Source: Streptomyces sp. SirexAA-E (GTDB lineage Bacteria > Actinomycetota > Actinomycetes > Streptomycetales > Streptomycetaceae). Taken from it: DNA of 64,000 nt. The position numbers and the translations under genes are program-made. Positions 11,314 to 19,691 of this stretch are shown here, in pieces (positions within the stretch are counted from its first letter, which is position 1; each line of letters opens with the position of its first letter). Under the pieces are notes generated by a model. That model had not been told where the DNA came from. It ran no database searches and saw only the letters and a program-made list of their open reading frames with translations. The DNA lies in the NCBI RefSeq assembly GCF_000177195.2, contig NC_015953.1:2914001-2978000 (forward strand), given 5' to 3'.

Positions 11314-11340
11314 TACGTTGCCGTAGGTTACGGAAGCGTA
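11314..11340. promoter_or_regulatory. Imperfect palindrome, likely operator of the desaturase/TetR operon
   Basis: Arms TACGTTGCCGTA (11314-11325) and TACGGAAGCGTA (11329-11340) match at 10 of 12 positions as inverted repeats. CATACT at 11309-11314 could be a -10 box, so bound repressor would cover the transcription start. The site lies 46 bp before the desaturase start. Nothing else coding is seen in the 371-bp region between ppc and the desaturase gene (11016-11386). Confidence 0.55.
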
Positions 11341-11386
11341 GCCCGGTCATACCGTCATATTTCCTCACCTCACGGGGGACTCCCCT

Positions 11387-12373
11387 ATGACCACCAGCCC
11401 CGATGTGCTCGACGACGGCATGCCGTCGGCCGGCCCCGCATCCGCACCCCCCTCCGCCACGCTCGGCGGGGACAACAAGCGTTCGATCGAGCAGATCGCG
11501 CTGCTGCTGTTCATCGTGGTGCCCTTCGCCGCTCTGGTCGCGGCGGTGCCGCTGGCCTGGGGCTGGGGGATCAGCTGGCTGGACCTGTCCCTGATGGTCG
11601 TCATGTACTACATCGGCTGCCACGGAGTGACGATCGGCTTCCACCGCTACTTCACCCACGGCTCCTTCAAGGCGAACCGGCCGCTGCGCATCGCCCTGGC
11701 CGTCGCGGGCTCCATGGCCGTCGAGGGTCCGGTGGTCCGCTGGGTGGCCGACCACCGCAAGCACCACCGGTTCTCCGACGCCGAGGGCGACCCGCATTCG
11801 CCGTGGCGGTTCGGCGAGAGCCTCCCGGCCTTGCTCAAGGGCATGTGGTGGGCGCACATCGGCTGGATGTTCAACGAGGAGCAGACCCCGCAGCAGAAGT
11901 ACGCGCCCGACCTGATCAAGGACCCGGCGATCCGGGGGATCTCGCGCCACTTCGTGAGCTTCACGATCCTCTCGCTGGGGATCCCGCCCCTGGTCGGCGG
12001 TCTGGTGACGATGTCCTGGTGGGGTGCGTTCACCGCGTTCTTCTGGGGGTCGCTGGTCCGGGTGGCGCTGCTGCACCACGTGACCTGGTCGATCAACTCG
12101 ATCTGCCACGCGGTCGGCAAGCGGCCGTTCAAGTCCCGTGACCGCTCGGGCAACGTGTGGTGGCTCGCGGTGCTCTCGTGCGGCGAGTCCTGGCACAACC
12201 TCCACCACGCGGACCCGACGTGCGCCCGGCACGGGGTGCTGCGGGGGCAGATCGATTCCAGCGCCCGGCTGATCCGCTGGTTCGAGCAGCTGGGCTGGGC
12301 GCGCGACGTGCGCTGGCCGGATGCCTCACGTATCGCCTCCCGGCGCAAGCCCGCGGGCGCCCACCCTGCATGA
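11387..12373 (+). CDS. Membrane acyl-CoA/fatty-acid delta-9 desaturase
   Basis: A 328-residue integral membrane di-iron desaturase that introduces a double bond into fatty acyl chains. All three histidine boxes are present: HRYFTH at 86-91, HRKHH at 123-127 and HNLHH at 270-274. Hydrophobic segments lie at about 36-58, 64-84, 100-118 and 190-230. The first 30 residues are low in complexity. Its stop overlaps the ATG of a TetR gene by 4 bp, so the two are translationally coupled and the regulator probably controls membrane unsaturation. Confidence 0.92.
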   Translation: MTTSPDVLDDGMPSAGPASAPPSATLGGDNKRSIEQIALLLFIVVPFAALVAAVPLAWGWGISWLDLSLMVVMYYIGCHGVTIGFHRYFTHGSFKANRPLRIALAVAGSMAVEGPVVRWVADHRKHHRFSDAEGDPHSPWRFGESLPALLKGMWWAHIGWMFNEEQTPQQKYAPDLIKDPAIRGISRHFVSFTILSLGIPPLVGGLVTMSWWGAFTAFFWGSLVRVALLHHVTWSINSICHAVGKRPFKSRDRSGNVWWLAVLSCGESWHNLHHADPTCARHGVLRGQIDSSARLIRWFEQLGWARDVRWPDASRIASRRKPAGAHPA

Positions 12374-13056
12374 TTGAGGATGTGGCGACCGACTCAAGCA
12401 GCAGCGGCGAGAAGAGCAGGACTTCCCCTACGCGCCGGGCCCGGAGGGTCCGGATGACCGGTAAGGAGCGCCGCGAGCAGTTGCTGGACATCGGCCGCAC
12501 GCTGTTCGCGGACAGGGGCTTCGAGGGCACCTCGGTCGAGGAGATCGCGGCCCGGGCCGGTGTGTCCAAGCCGGTGGTGTACGAGCACTTCGGCGGCAAG
12601 GAGGGCCTGTACGCCGTCGTGGTGGACCGTGAGATGCGCCAGTTGCTGGACCTGGTGACGGGCGCCCTCACCGCGGGGCACCCGCGGGAGCTGCTGGAGC
12701 AGGCGGCGTTCGCGCTGCTGGACTACATCGAGACGTACACGGACGGCTTCCGGATCCTGGTACGCGACTCCCCGGTCGCCCAGTCCACGGGGACGTTCGC
12801 GTCGCTGATCAGCGACATCGCCACGCAGGTGGAGGACATCCTGGGCCTGGAGTTCAAGGCCCGCGGCTTCGATCCGAAGCTGGCGCCGCTGTACGCGCAG
12901 GCGCTGGTGGGGATGGTGGCGCTGACCGGCCAGTGGTGGCTGGACGTCCGCAAGCCGAAGAAGGCGGAGGTCGCGGCGCACCTGGTGAATCTGGCGTGGC
13001 ACGGGCTGGAGAACCTGGAGTCGAAGCCGCGGCTGATCGGCCACCGCAGGAGCTGA
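12370..13056 (+). CDS. TetR-family regulator coupled to the desaturase
   Basis: A 228-residue TetR-type protein. The HTH lies at about 54-76 (EEIAARAGVSKPVVYEHF) after a disordered Ser/Arg-rich N-terminus. The C-terminal ligand domain is of ordinary length. ATG 12370 overlaps the desaturase TGA (ATGA); an internal ATG at residue 29 is the alternative start. By position it should repress the operon through the palindrome at 11314-11340 in response to acyl-CoA, as in DesT-like systems; this is inference. Confidence 0.85.
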   Translation: MIEDVATDSSSSGEKSRTSPTRRARRVRMTGKERREQLLDIGRTLFADRGFEGTSVEEIAARAGVSKPVVYEHFGGKEGLYAVVVDREMRQLLDLVTGALTAGHPRELLEQAAFALLDYIETYTDGFRILVRDSPVAQSTGTFASLISDIATQVEDILGLEFKARGFDPKLAPLYAQALVGMVALTGQWWLDVRKPKKAEVAAHLVNLAWHGLENLESKPRLIGHRRS

Positions 13057-13145
13057 CACCCGGGCGATCACTCGTTGTGATGACCCCGCCGACGGGCCCC
13101 ACCGTGGCCGTGCGGGACCCGGAATCCCGCCCATGGGAGGGAATC

Positions 13146-13413
13146 ATGACCGCCGAGCCGATCGCCGGGCACAGCAGCCGCTGGCCGGTACCGGCTCAGG
13201 ACGGATACACCGGTGGACGACCTGTTCACCCTCCCGCACTTCTGTCTGGTGGAAACGGCGGGCAGCGACCGGCATCCGGTCGTCCGGGTCCACGAGCTGG
13301 ACCCGGTGACCAAGTCGTACGCCCTGACGGGCATCCACCACGACCGGCTCAAGACCTCCGTGCCGTTCCCGGTCGACGTCGACGTCTCGTCGGACGCCCT
13401 CGGCTCCCTGTGA
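13146..13413 (+). pseudogene. Decayed Uma2-family (restriction-endonuclease-like) gene
   Basis: ATG 13146 opens a frame reading like the N-terminus of Streptomyces Uma2 proteins (MTAEPIAGHSSRWPVPAQDG). At the TACACCG/GTGGAC junction near 13212 the Uma2-like sequence continues in the next frame as VDDLFTLPHFCLVETAG and ends with DRLKTSVPFPVDVD, which looks like a Uma2 C-terminus. About 100 central residues carrying the nuclease core are missing, and LPHF sits where the N-terminal part joins the IPHFWLVE-like part. This suggests an internal deletion plus a one-base insertion. The C-terminal piece alone (GTG 13213, 66 aa) is open but unlikely to work. Confidence 0.6.
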
Positions 13414-13416
13414 CGC

Positions 13417-14211
13417 TCACCCCGCGACCCGGGCCACGGCGAAGACGCGCCGGAAGGGCAGGACCGTGCCGTGCGGGCCCGCCGGGTAGGCGTCGCGCAG
13501 CAGGTCGCGGTATTCCAGGACGAAGGCGTCGCGGGCTTCGGGGTCGTCGGCCAGGGCGGTGAGGACGGGGCGCAGGGCGGTGCCCTTCACCCAGTCCAGG
13601 ACCGGGTCCTCGCCCCGCAGGAGGTGCAGGTAGGTGGTCTCCCAGACGTCGCTCTCGCATCCGTGGCCGGTGAGCCGGGCGAGGTAGTCCTCAGGGGTCT
13701 CGACCGCGTCGCCGTGGCGCAGCAGGCCGCCGAGGGTCCCGTGCCAGCGCGGGGAGTCGGCGAGTTCGCGCAGCAGGGTGTGGCTGGGGGCGTCGAAGTT
13801 GCCCGGGACCTGGAAGGCGAGGACGCCGCCGGGGACCAGGGCGTCCAGCCAGCGGGGGAAGAGGCCGGTGTGGCCGGGGACCCATTGGAGCAGGGCGTTG
13901 GAGACGATCAGGTCGTACGTCTCCTCGGGCTCCCAGGTCGCGACGTCGGCCTCGGCGAAGTCGAGGCGGGGCCCGGCGTGGGTACGGGCCTGCTCCAGCA
14001 TCCGGGTGGAGTTGTCGTAGCCGGTGACGCGGGCCTCCGGCCGGTCTGCGGCGAGCAGGGCGGTGACGTTCCCGGCGCCGCAGCCGAGGTCGGCGATGCG
14101 CGGCGTGGGGCGTGGCAGCGGCCCGACGCGGGCCAGCAGGTCGTGGAAGGGCCGGGTGCGGTGGTCGGCGTGGCGGAGGTACTGCTGGGGGTCCCACAGC
14201 GGTGCGGTCAT
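13417..14211 (-). CDS. tam: Trans-aconitate 2-methyltransferase
   Basis: A 264-residue class I SAM methyltransferase that methylates trans-aconitate, a by-product that inhibits aconitase. SAM motif I is DLGCGAGN at 41-48, and the NALLQWVPGH segment typical of Tam follows in the middle. ATG 14211 is used; 17 more codons are open upstream but run through the operator region. The gene is divergent from a MarR-type regulator, as in S. coelicolor tam/tamR. It ends 3 bp before the decayed Uma2 gene. Confidence 0.9.
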   Translation of the reverse strand: MTAPLWDPQQYLRHADHRTRPFHDLLARVGPLPRPTPRIADLGCGAGNVTALLAADRPEARVTGYDNSTRMLEQARTHAGPRLDFAEADVATWEPEETYDLIVSNALLQWVPGHTGLFPRWLDALVPGGVLAFQVPGNFDAPSHTLLRELADSPRWHGTLGGLLRHGDAVETPEDYLARLTGHGCESDVWETTYLHLLRGEDPVLDWVKGTALRPVLTALADDPEARDAFVLEYRDLLRDAYPAGPHGTVLPFRRVFAVARVAG

Positions 14212-14237
14212 GGGTCCAGGATCACCAGCCACTTGTT

Positions 14238-14277
14238 TTGATGTCAAGATACTCGAAATCAAGAGACTTCATGTCGA
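14238..14277. promoter_or_regulatory. TamR-type operator cluster between tam and tamR
   Basis: TCAAGA occurs twice as a direct repeat (14244-14249 and 14259-14264). TTGA-N2-TCAA is a palindrome at 14238-14247. Arms TCGAAATCAAG (14253-14263) and CTTCATGTCGA (14267-14277) match at 9 of 11 positions as an inverted repeat. The AT-rich patch fills the 88-bp divergent region and fits autoregulation by the MarR protein. Confidence 0.65.
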
Positions 14278-14299
14278 GGGACCCTCTACACTGATCGAC

Positions 14300-14794
14300 A
14301 TGGAGGACGAGGTCGACCGACTGGTCGCTGCATGGCGCCGCGAGCGCCCCGACCTCGACGTGGAACCACTCGAGGTCCTGAGCCGCGTCTCCCGCCTGGC
14401 CCGTCACCTCGACCGGGCCCGCCGGATCGCCTTCGCCGAGCACCAACTGGAGCCCTGGGAGTTCGACGTCCTGACGTCGCTGCGCCGCGCCGGCGCCCCG
14501 TACCAGCTCTCCCCCGGTCAACTCCTGACCCAGACGCTGGTCACCTCGGGCACGATGACCAACCGCATCGACCGGCTGACCAAGAAGAACCTGGTCGAGC
14601 GGCTGCCCGATCCGAGCGACCGGCGCGGGGTGCTCGTCCGGCTCACCGCCGAGGGCCGGGACAAGGCCGACCAGTCGCTGGCGGGCCTGCTGGACCAGGA
14701 GCGGGCCATCCTGGCCGAGCTCTCCGGCCGTCAGCGCAGCGAACTGGCCGGGCTGCTACGCCAGTTGACCGCCCCGTTCGACAACATCCCCTAA
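14300..14794 (+). CDS. tamR: MarR-family regulator TamR
   Basis: A 164-residue MarR protein. The winged helix spans about 50-115, with the recognition region TSGTMTNRIDRL and wing motif DPSDRRGVLVRLT. S. coelicolor TamR, encoded divergently from tam, releases DNA on binding citrate or trans-aconitate and so relieves aconitase inhibition under oxidative stress; the same gene pair and operator-like DNA are seen here. Start ATG 14300. Its last 39 bp overlap the convergent response-regulator gene. Confidence 0.85.
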   Translation: MEDEVDRLVAAWRRERPDLDVEPLEVLSRVSRLARHLDRARRIAFAEHQLEPWEFDVLTSLRRAGAPYQLSPGQLLTQTLVTSGTMTNRIDRLTKKNLVERLPDPSDRRGVLVRLTAEGRDKADQSLAGLLDQERAILAELSGRQRSELAGLLRQLTAPFDNIP

Positions 14795-15535
14795 CGGCTC
14801 CTTCGGGGACGCCGGTCCGACCCCCGCCCGGCGGGCCAGGGCCACGGCGGCCAGGGTCGAGTGCACCCCCAGCTTGCCCAGGACGTTCTGCATATGGGTG
14901 CGCACGGTGTGCGGGGAGAGGAAGAGCCGCTCCGCGACCGCCTTGCGGCCGAGGCCCGCGACCATGCAGCGCAGCACCTCGCGCTCGCGCGGGGTCAGCG
15001 ACTCCACGAGCTGCTCGCTCTCGGTGCGGTGTCTGCGCGCGGTGGTCAGTTCCCGCAGGACACCGGTGAGCAACGCGGCCGGCAGGTGGGTCTCGTCGCG
15101 CAGCACGCCCCGGATGACCGCCAGCAGGCGCTGCAGGGAGCAGTCCTTGGCGACCCAGCCCGAGGCGCCGGCCTGGAGCGCGAGTGCGGCGCGGGCCGGG
15201 TCGTCCCTCTCGGCGAGCACCACCGTGCGGACCGAGGGCCTGCCCGACCGCACCCCGGCCACCAGTGAGATGCCGTCCACCGGGACGTTGCCGCTGTCCG
15301 GTACGGCCGTGGCACGGGCGCCGGCCGCGACACCCAGGTCCGCGTCGACGAGCATCACGTCGTAGGGCCGGTTCTCGGCCGCCGCGCGCTCCAGACACCG
15401 CAGGGCGGCGGGACCGCTGCCCGCCGCGGCCACGTCGACGTCCGGCTCGGCCGCGAGGGCCGCGGCGAGCGACTCGGCGAAGATGCGGTGGTCGTCGACC
15501 ACGAGAACCCGGATACGAGCCACAGGCACCCCCAT
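14756..15535 (-). CDS. LuxR/NarL-type response regulator, orphan
   Basis: A 259-residue protein with a receiver domain (Asp14, Asp15, probable phospho-acceptor Asp64, Lys130) and a C-terminal LuxR HTH (SLTPREREVLRCMVAG..., about residues 190-240). The usual Ser/Thr at the end of beta-4 is Ala108, and about 17 extra residues (GVAAGARATAVPDSGNVP region, 68-86) sit after the phospho-Asp. Start ATG 15535, where alignment with receivers begins. No kinase is adjacent. The 267-bp gap to the divergent GNAT gene shows nothing else coding. Confidence 0.82.
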   Translation of the reverse strand: MGVPVARIRVLVVDDHRIFAESLAAALAAEPDVDVAAAGSGPAALRCLERAAAENRPYDVMLVDADLGVAAGARATAVPDSGNVPVDGISLVAGVRSGRPSVRTVVLAERDDPARAALALQAGASGWVAKDCSLQRLLAVIRGVLRDETHLPAALLTGVLRELTTARRHRTESEQLVESLTPREREVLRCMVAGLGRKAVAERLFLSPHTVRTHMQNVLGKLGVHSTLAAVALARRAGVGPASPKEPLGDVVERGGQLA

Positions 15536-15802
15536 GCTGCGTTTGCTCCTCGGGGCGCCTCTGCCCGGCCGGCCCCGACGGGGCACGACCCCTGCGGATA
15601 CGACGCCCGGACCGTTCGAGGCCGCCGTCCCGCACGGCCGCCGCCGTGCCGGGCCGGCGCCCCACCGGGCGTCGTATCCGACTGTCTCGTCCCCTGAATC
15701 GGCACCGGCCCCCACCGGTGCTGTGCATCAGCCTACGGCGGGTAGGGGGCGGCGGAGAGCAATTCGCAGAACTGACAGTCCAACATGTTTAGGGTGTGCT
15801 TC

Positions 15803-16321
15803 ATGTTCCGTCTTGAGACAGAAGTGGACAAGGAACGTCGTCTTCTGCTGGGCCGTCGGCTGCACGACGCCAACTGGGACGGATCATCCGGCCTGCGGGC
15901 CCTGCGCTCCACTTCCGCCGAGAACGAAATCCCCCTGGATGTCTGGCTCCTGGACGAGGACGGCGCCCTGGCCGGCGGGCTGTCCGGGCGCACCTGGGCG
16001 TACTGGCTCCATGTGGACCTGCTCTGGGTCGACGCCCGCCACCGCGGCGCGGGCCACGGCGCCCGGCTCCTCGCCGAGGCGGAGCGCGTCGCCCGCGAGG
16101 ACCGGGCCTGTACCCGCTCCCGGCTGGAGACCTGGGACTTCCAGGCCCCCGCCTTCTACCGGAAGCACGGGTACGAGGTGGCCGGTGAGGTCGAGGACTA
16201 CCCGCCGGGCGTCCACGAGTTCATCCTGGTCAAACGGCTGGTACGGCCGGAGACAGCCGCCGGGCGCCGGCCGAGGGGACTGCGGGGAAGATTCCTGGGG
16301 CGGCGTACCCGGCCGAGGTGA
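15803..16321 (+). CDS. GNAT-family N-acetyltransferase
   Basis: A protein of about 172 residues with the GNAT core: a beta-strand LHVDLLWVDARHRGAGHGARLL holds the acetyl-CoA-binding R/Q-x-x-G-x-G/A pattern (RGAGHG), and TWDFQAPAFYRKHGYE is the typical alpha-4/beta-7 end. Substrate unknown. ATG 15803 or 15785 could start it; neither has a strong ribosome site. Its 3' 92 bp overlap the convergent galK end, giving a basic Arg-rich tail that is probably dispensable. Confidence 0.75.
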   Translation: MFRLETEVDKERRLLLGRRLHDANWDGSSGLRALRSTSAENEIPLDVWLLDEDGALAGGLSGRTWAYWLHVDLLWVDARHRGAGHGARLLAEAERVAREDRACTRSRLETWDFQAPAFYRKHGYEVAGEVEDYPPGVHEFILVKRLVRPETAAGRRPRGLRGRFLGRRTRPR

Positions 16322-17414
16322 ACGCCTCCACCACGGCCTTGGTGACCGTGTCGGCCGCCGCGTCCTCCACCAGGACGATCGCGGAGCCGCCGAAGCCGCC
16401 CCCGGTCATCCGGGCGCCGAGCGCCCCGGCCTCGCCCGCCGCCGCGACCACCAGGTCAAGCTCGGGGCAGGAGACCCGCAGGTCGTCGCGGAGCGAGCGG
16501 TGTCCGTCGTCGAGTACGGGCCCGGCGGCCCGTAGGTCGCCCGCGTCGAGCAGCTCGATGACCCGCTCCACGCGGTGGTTGTCGCTCACCACATGGCGGA
16601 CGTAGCGCACGACGGACTCGTCGACGTCCGCCGCCTCCAGGGTGCCGAGGGCCTCGTCCAGGTGGTCGTACGGGAGGTCGCGCAGGGTGGGTATGCCGAG
16701 TGTCCGGGCGCCCGTCTCGCAGCCGGCCCGCCGCTCCGCGTACGCCCCGTCGCCCAGGGCGTGCTTGACCCGGGTGTCCACGACCAGGAGCTGGAGGCCG
16801 TGCGCGGCCAGGTCGAAGGGCACCTGGCGCTGGGTGAGGTCGCGGGTGTCGAGGTAGAGCGCATGGCCCTCGGTGCAGCAGGCCGAGGCCATCTGGTCCA
16901 TGACCCCGCACGGCACGCCGACGAAGTCGTTCTCGGCGCGCTGGCCGAGGACGGCCAGCTCCGGGGCGGTGAGGCCCAGCTCGAACAGGTCGTTCAGCGC
17001 GAGGGCGGTGACGACTTCGAGGGCGGCGGAGGAGGAGAGTCCGGCGCCGACCGGGACGGTCGAGGTCAGCTGGATGTCCGCGCCGGTGACCGGGTGCCCG
17101 GCCTCGCGCAGCGCCCACACGACCCCGGCCGGGTAGGCGGCCCAGCCGTGGCCCGAGTGCGGGGTGAGGTCGTCGACGCGGAGCGAGACCACTCCGCCCG
17201 GTACGTCGGTGGAGTGCAGCCGCACCTCGCCGTCGGTGCGCCGGGCCACGGCGGCGCGCGCAGCGTGCGGCAGGGCCAGCGGCATGACGAAACCGTCGTT
17301 GAAGTCGGTGTACTCACCGATCAGGTTCACTCGTCCGGGTGCTGCCCAGATCCCCTCGGGCGCTCTTCCGTAGAGCTCGGTGAACGAGGCGGTCAGCTCG
17401 GCGTTGTCGGTCAT
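16230..17414 (-). CDS. galK: Galactokinase
   Basis: A 394-residue GHMP kinase phosphorylating galactose at C1, the first Leloir step. The galactose signature [19 protein letters not shown] lies at about 27-45, the ATP motif [13 protein letters not shown] is in the middle, and the MTGGGFGGS motif is near the C-terminus. Its ATG overlaps the galE stop by 4 bp, so it is the last gene of a coupled galT-galE-galK operon. Confidence 0.97.
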   Translation of the reverse strand: MTDNAELTASFTELYGRAPEGIWAAPGRVNLIGEYTDFNDGFVMPLALPHAARAAVARRTDGEVRLHSTDVPGGVVSLRVDDLTPHSGHGWAAYPAGVVWALREAGHPVTGADIQLTSTVPVGAGLSSSAALEVVTALALNDLFELGLTAPELAVLGQRAENDFVGVPCGVMDQMASACCTEGHALYLDTRDLTQRQVPFDLAAHGLQLLVVDTRVKHALGDGAYAERRAGCETGARTLGIPTLRDLPYDHLDEALGTLEAADVDESVVRYVRHVVSDNHRVERVIELLDAGDLRAAGPVLDDGHRSLRDDLRVSCPELDLVVAAAGEAGALGARMTGGGFGGSAIVLVEDAAADTVTKAVVEAFTSAGYAAPGIFPAVPSAGARRLSPAVPAV

Positions 17415-18391
17415 GGCGTGGCGGTTTCCTCTCGGCGGGCGAACGTCCAGGCGTCGGCGACGATGGCGGCCAGGTCGGCGCGGGCCGGCTGCCAGCCGAG
17501 CCGTTCCCTGGCGGTGGCGGCGGAGGCGACCAGCACGGCGGGGTCGCCGTCGCGGCGCGGGGCGGCGGTCTCCGGGACCGGGTGGCCGGTGACCTGCCGG
17601 ACGGTCTCGATGACCTCGCGCACGGAGAAGCCGTTGCCGTTGCCGAGGTTGCAGATCAGGTGCTCGCCGGGGGTGGCCGCGTCCAGCGCCAGCAGGTGGG
17701 CGTCGGCGAGGTCGGCGACGTGGATGTAGTCGCGGACGCAGGTGCCGTCGGGGGTGGGGTAGTCGTCCCCGTACACGGAGATCGACTCACGGCGGCCGAG
17801 CGCCACCTGGAGGACCAGCGGGATGAGGTGGGACTCGGGGTCGTGGCGTTCGCCGCAGTCCCCGTAGGCGCCGGCGACGTTGAAGTAGCGCAGGGAGACG
17901 GCGGCCAGGCCGTGGGCGCGGGCCTCTCCGGTGATCATGTGGTCGACGGCGAGCTTGGAGGCGCCGTAGGGGCTGGTGGGCGCGGTGGGGTCGGTCTCGG
18001 TGATGGGGCTGGAGACCGGCTCGCCGTAGGTCGCGGCCGTGGACGAGAAGACCAGGGTCCGCACTCCGGCGTCGCGCATGGCGGCGAGCAGGGCGGTGGT
18101 CCCGCCGACGTTGTTGACCCAGTACTTCTCCGGGTCGGCCACGGACTCGCCGACCTGGGAGAACGCGGCGAAGTGCAGCACCCCGTCGTAGGAGGCGTCC
18201 AGCCACTTCGCGGCGTCCTGGACGCGTCCCTCGATGAACTCCGCCCCGGCGGGCACGCCTTCGCGGAAGCCGGTCGAGAGGTCGTCCAGCACGGTCACGG
18301 TGTGACCCGCTTCCAGCAGGTGGGTGGCGACGACGCTGCCGACGTATCCCGCGCCGCCCGTCACCAGGTACTTCTTCCCGGGGTTGGTCAC
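17411..18391 (-). CDS. galE: UDP-glucose 4-epimerase
   Basis: A 326-residue extended SDR interconverting UDP-glucose and UDP-galactose. NAD motif GGAGYVGS is at residues 12-19, the catalytic Ser is in the FSSTAATYG segment, and the Tyr-x-x-x-Lys pair in SPYGASK. It starts at GTG 18391, overlapping the galT stop by 4 bp (GTGA), and overlaps galK at the other end. Confidence 0.97.
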   Translation of the reverse strand: MTNPGKKYLVTGGAGYVGSVVATHLLEAGHTVTVLDDLSTGFREGVPAGAEFIEGRVQDAAKWLDASYDGVLHFAAFSQVGESVADPEKYWVNNVGGTTALLAAMRDAGVRTLVFSSTAATYGEPVSSPITETDPTAPTSPYGASKLAVDHMITGEARAHGLAAVSLRYFNVAGAYGDCGERHDPESHLIPLVLQVALGRRESISVYGDDYPTPDGTCVRDYIHVADLADAHLLALDAATPGEHLICNLGNGNGFSVREVIETVRQVTGHPVPETAAPRRDGDPAVLVASAATARERLGWQPARADLAAIVADAWTFARREETATP

Positions 18392-19431
18392 TTGCTCGCT
18401 ACCTCTCGCAGTCGCTGGGCCGCGGCCTCCGGCGGCACGTCGTTGATGAACACGTTCATGCCGGACTCGGAGCCCGCGAGGAACTTCAGCTTGCCGGAGG
18501 TGCGCCGGATGGTGAAAAGCTCCAGGTGGAGCCCGAACTCCTCCCGGCCGGGCGCCCTGAAGGGCGCCTGGTGCCAGGCGGAGATGTACGGCGTCGGCGG
18601 CTCTCCGGGGCCGAAGATCCGGTCGAATCGCCTCAAGAGTTCCAGATAGACCTGTGGGAACTCCGTGCGCGCGGCGTCGTCGAGCTCCCGCAGGTCGGGG
18701 ACGCGACGGCGCGGGTGGAGGTGGACCTCGTAGGGCCAGTGGGCGGCGTACGGCACGAAGGCGACCCAGTGCTCGGTCTCCAGGACGACCCGGTCGCCGT
18801 CGGCCAGCTCGCGGGCGACGACGTCGTCGAAGAGGTTGCGGCCGGTCTCGGCGCGGTGAGCCTCCATCGAGCGCAGCATCAGCTCGGTGCGGGGGGTGAC
18901 GAAGGGGTAGCCGTAGATCTGCCCGTGCGGGTGGCCGAGGGTGACGCCGATCTCGGCGCCCCGGTTCTCGAAGCAGAAGACCTGGGCGATCTGCGGGAGC
19001 TCGGCGAGGTCGGCGGTGCGGTCGGTCCAGGCCGCGAGGACGAGGGCGGCCTGCTCCTCGGTGAGCCCGGCGAAGGACACGTCGTGGTCGGAGGTGAAGC
19101 AGACGACCTCGCAGCGGCCGGAGTCACCGGCGAGCGAGGGGAAGCGGTTCTCGAAGACGGCGACGTCGTAGTCGTCGTCGGGGATCTCGCTGTGCCTGCC
19201 GTCCCGTGAGGGGCACAGCGGGCACTCGTCGGCCGGCGGGTGGTAGGTGCGGCCCTGCCGGTGCGAGGCGATGGCCACGCTGTCGCCGAGCAGCGGGTCG
19301 CGGCGGATCTCGGAGGACGTCGAGACGGCGTCCAGCGGCCGCGGGTCGACCGCGTCGCGGACGGTGTCGTCCGCACGGTCGTAATAGATCAGCTCACGAC
19401 CGTCGGCGAGGGTCGTAACCGTCTTCTTCAC
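18388..19431 (-). CDS. galT: Galactose-1-phosphate uridylyltransferase
   Basis: A 347-residue HIT-superfamily enzyme exchanging UMP between UDP-glucose and galactose-1-phosphate. The active-site HPHGQ motif is present (GHPHGQIYG). Zinc-ligand-type Cys residues lie in ECPLCPS, and conserved HLHPRRR and HLELF segments follow. GTG 19431 is preceded by GGAGG at the right distance. It is the first gene of the gal operon, divergent from a symporter gene. Confidence 0.96.
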   Translation of the reverse strand: MKKTVTTLADGRELIYYDRADDTVRDAVDPRPLDAVSTSSEIRRDPLLGDSVAIASHRQGRTYHPPADECPLCPSRDGRHSEIPDDDYDVAVFENRFPSLAGDSGRCEVVCFTSDHDVSFAGLTEEQAALVLAAWTDRTADLAELPQIAQVFCFENRGAEIGVTLGHPHGQIYGYPFVTPRTELMLRSMEAHRAETGRNLFDDVVARELADGDRVVLETEHWVAFVPYAAHWPYEVHLHPRRRVPDLRELDDAARTEFPQVYLELLRRFDRIFGPGEPPTPYISAWHQAPFRAPGREEFGLHLELFTIRRTSGKLKFLAGSESGMNVFINDVPPEAAAQRLREVASK

Positions 19432-19472
19432 CAGGGTCCTCCATGAAACCGCCCGCCGAACATAACCGCACA

Positions 19473-19502
19473 CAATTAATCACAACTCAACATGTGCGTC
19501 AA
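19473..19502 (-). promoter_or_regulatory. Candidate galTEK promoter with direct repeats
   Basis: On the minus strand TTGACG (19502-19497) and TAATTG (19478-19473) are 18 bp apart. A CACAA-N5-CACAA direct repeat (19471-19485) overlaps the -10 and could bind the galactose-responsive repressor. Streptomyces gal operons are known to start at a galactose-inducible, glucose-repressed promoter here; assignment of these boxes is inference. Confidence 0.45.
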
Positions 19503-19621
19503 TGACGGCCGGCTCCCACCGGGCCCTGTGCGGATCCTGTGACGCCCCCCTGACTCAGGGTCCTTCAAATCGGACATTTCGCTTCGCCCGATCACGATCA
19601 AACAAAGAACGCCAGGCGAAC

Positions 19622-19638
19622 TGTTCATTTTCTGAACA
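19622..19638. promoter_or_regulatory. Perfect inverted repeat upstream of the symporter
   Basis: TGTTCA-N5-TGAACA lies about 54 bp before the symporter start, within the 260-bp gal/symporter intergenic region. It is a candidate operator for the symporter promoter; the binding protein is unknown. Confidence 0.45.
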
Positions 19639-19691
19639 CAAAGGCGTAGGTTCCGACAGGTTCAGTTCGCGCAACGAAGCGAGTACCCCCC

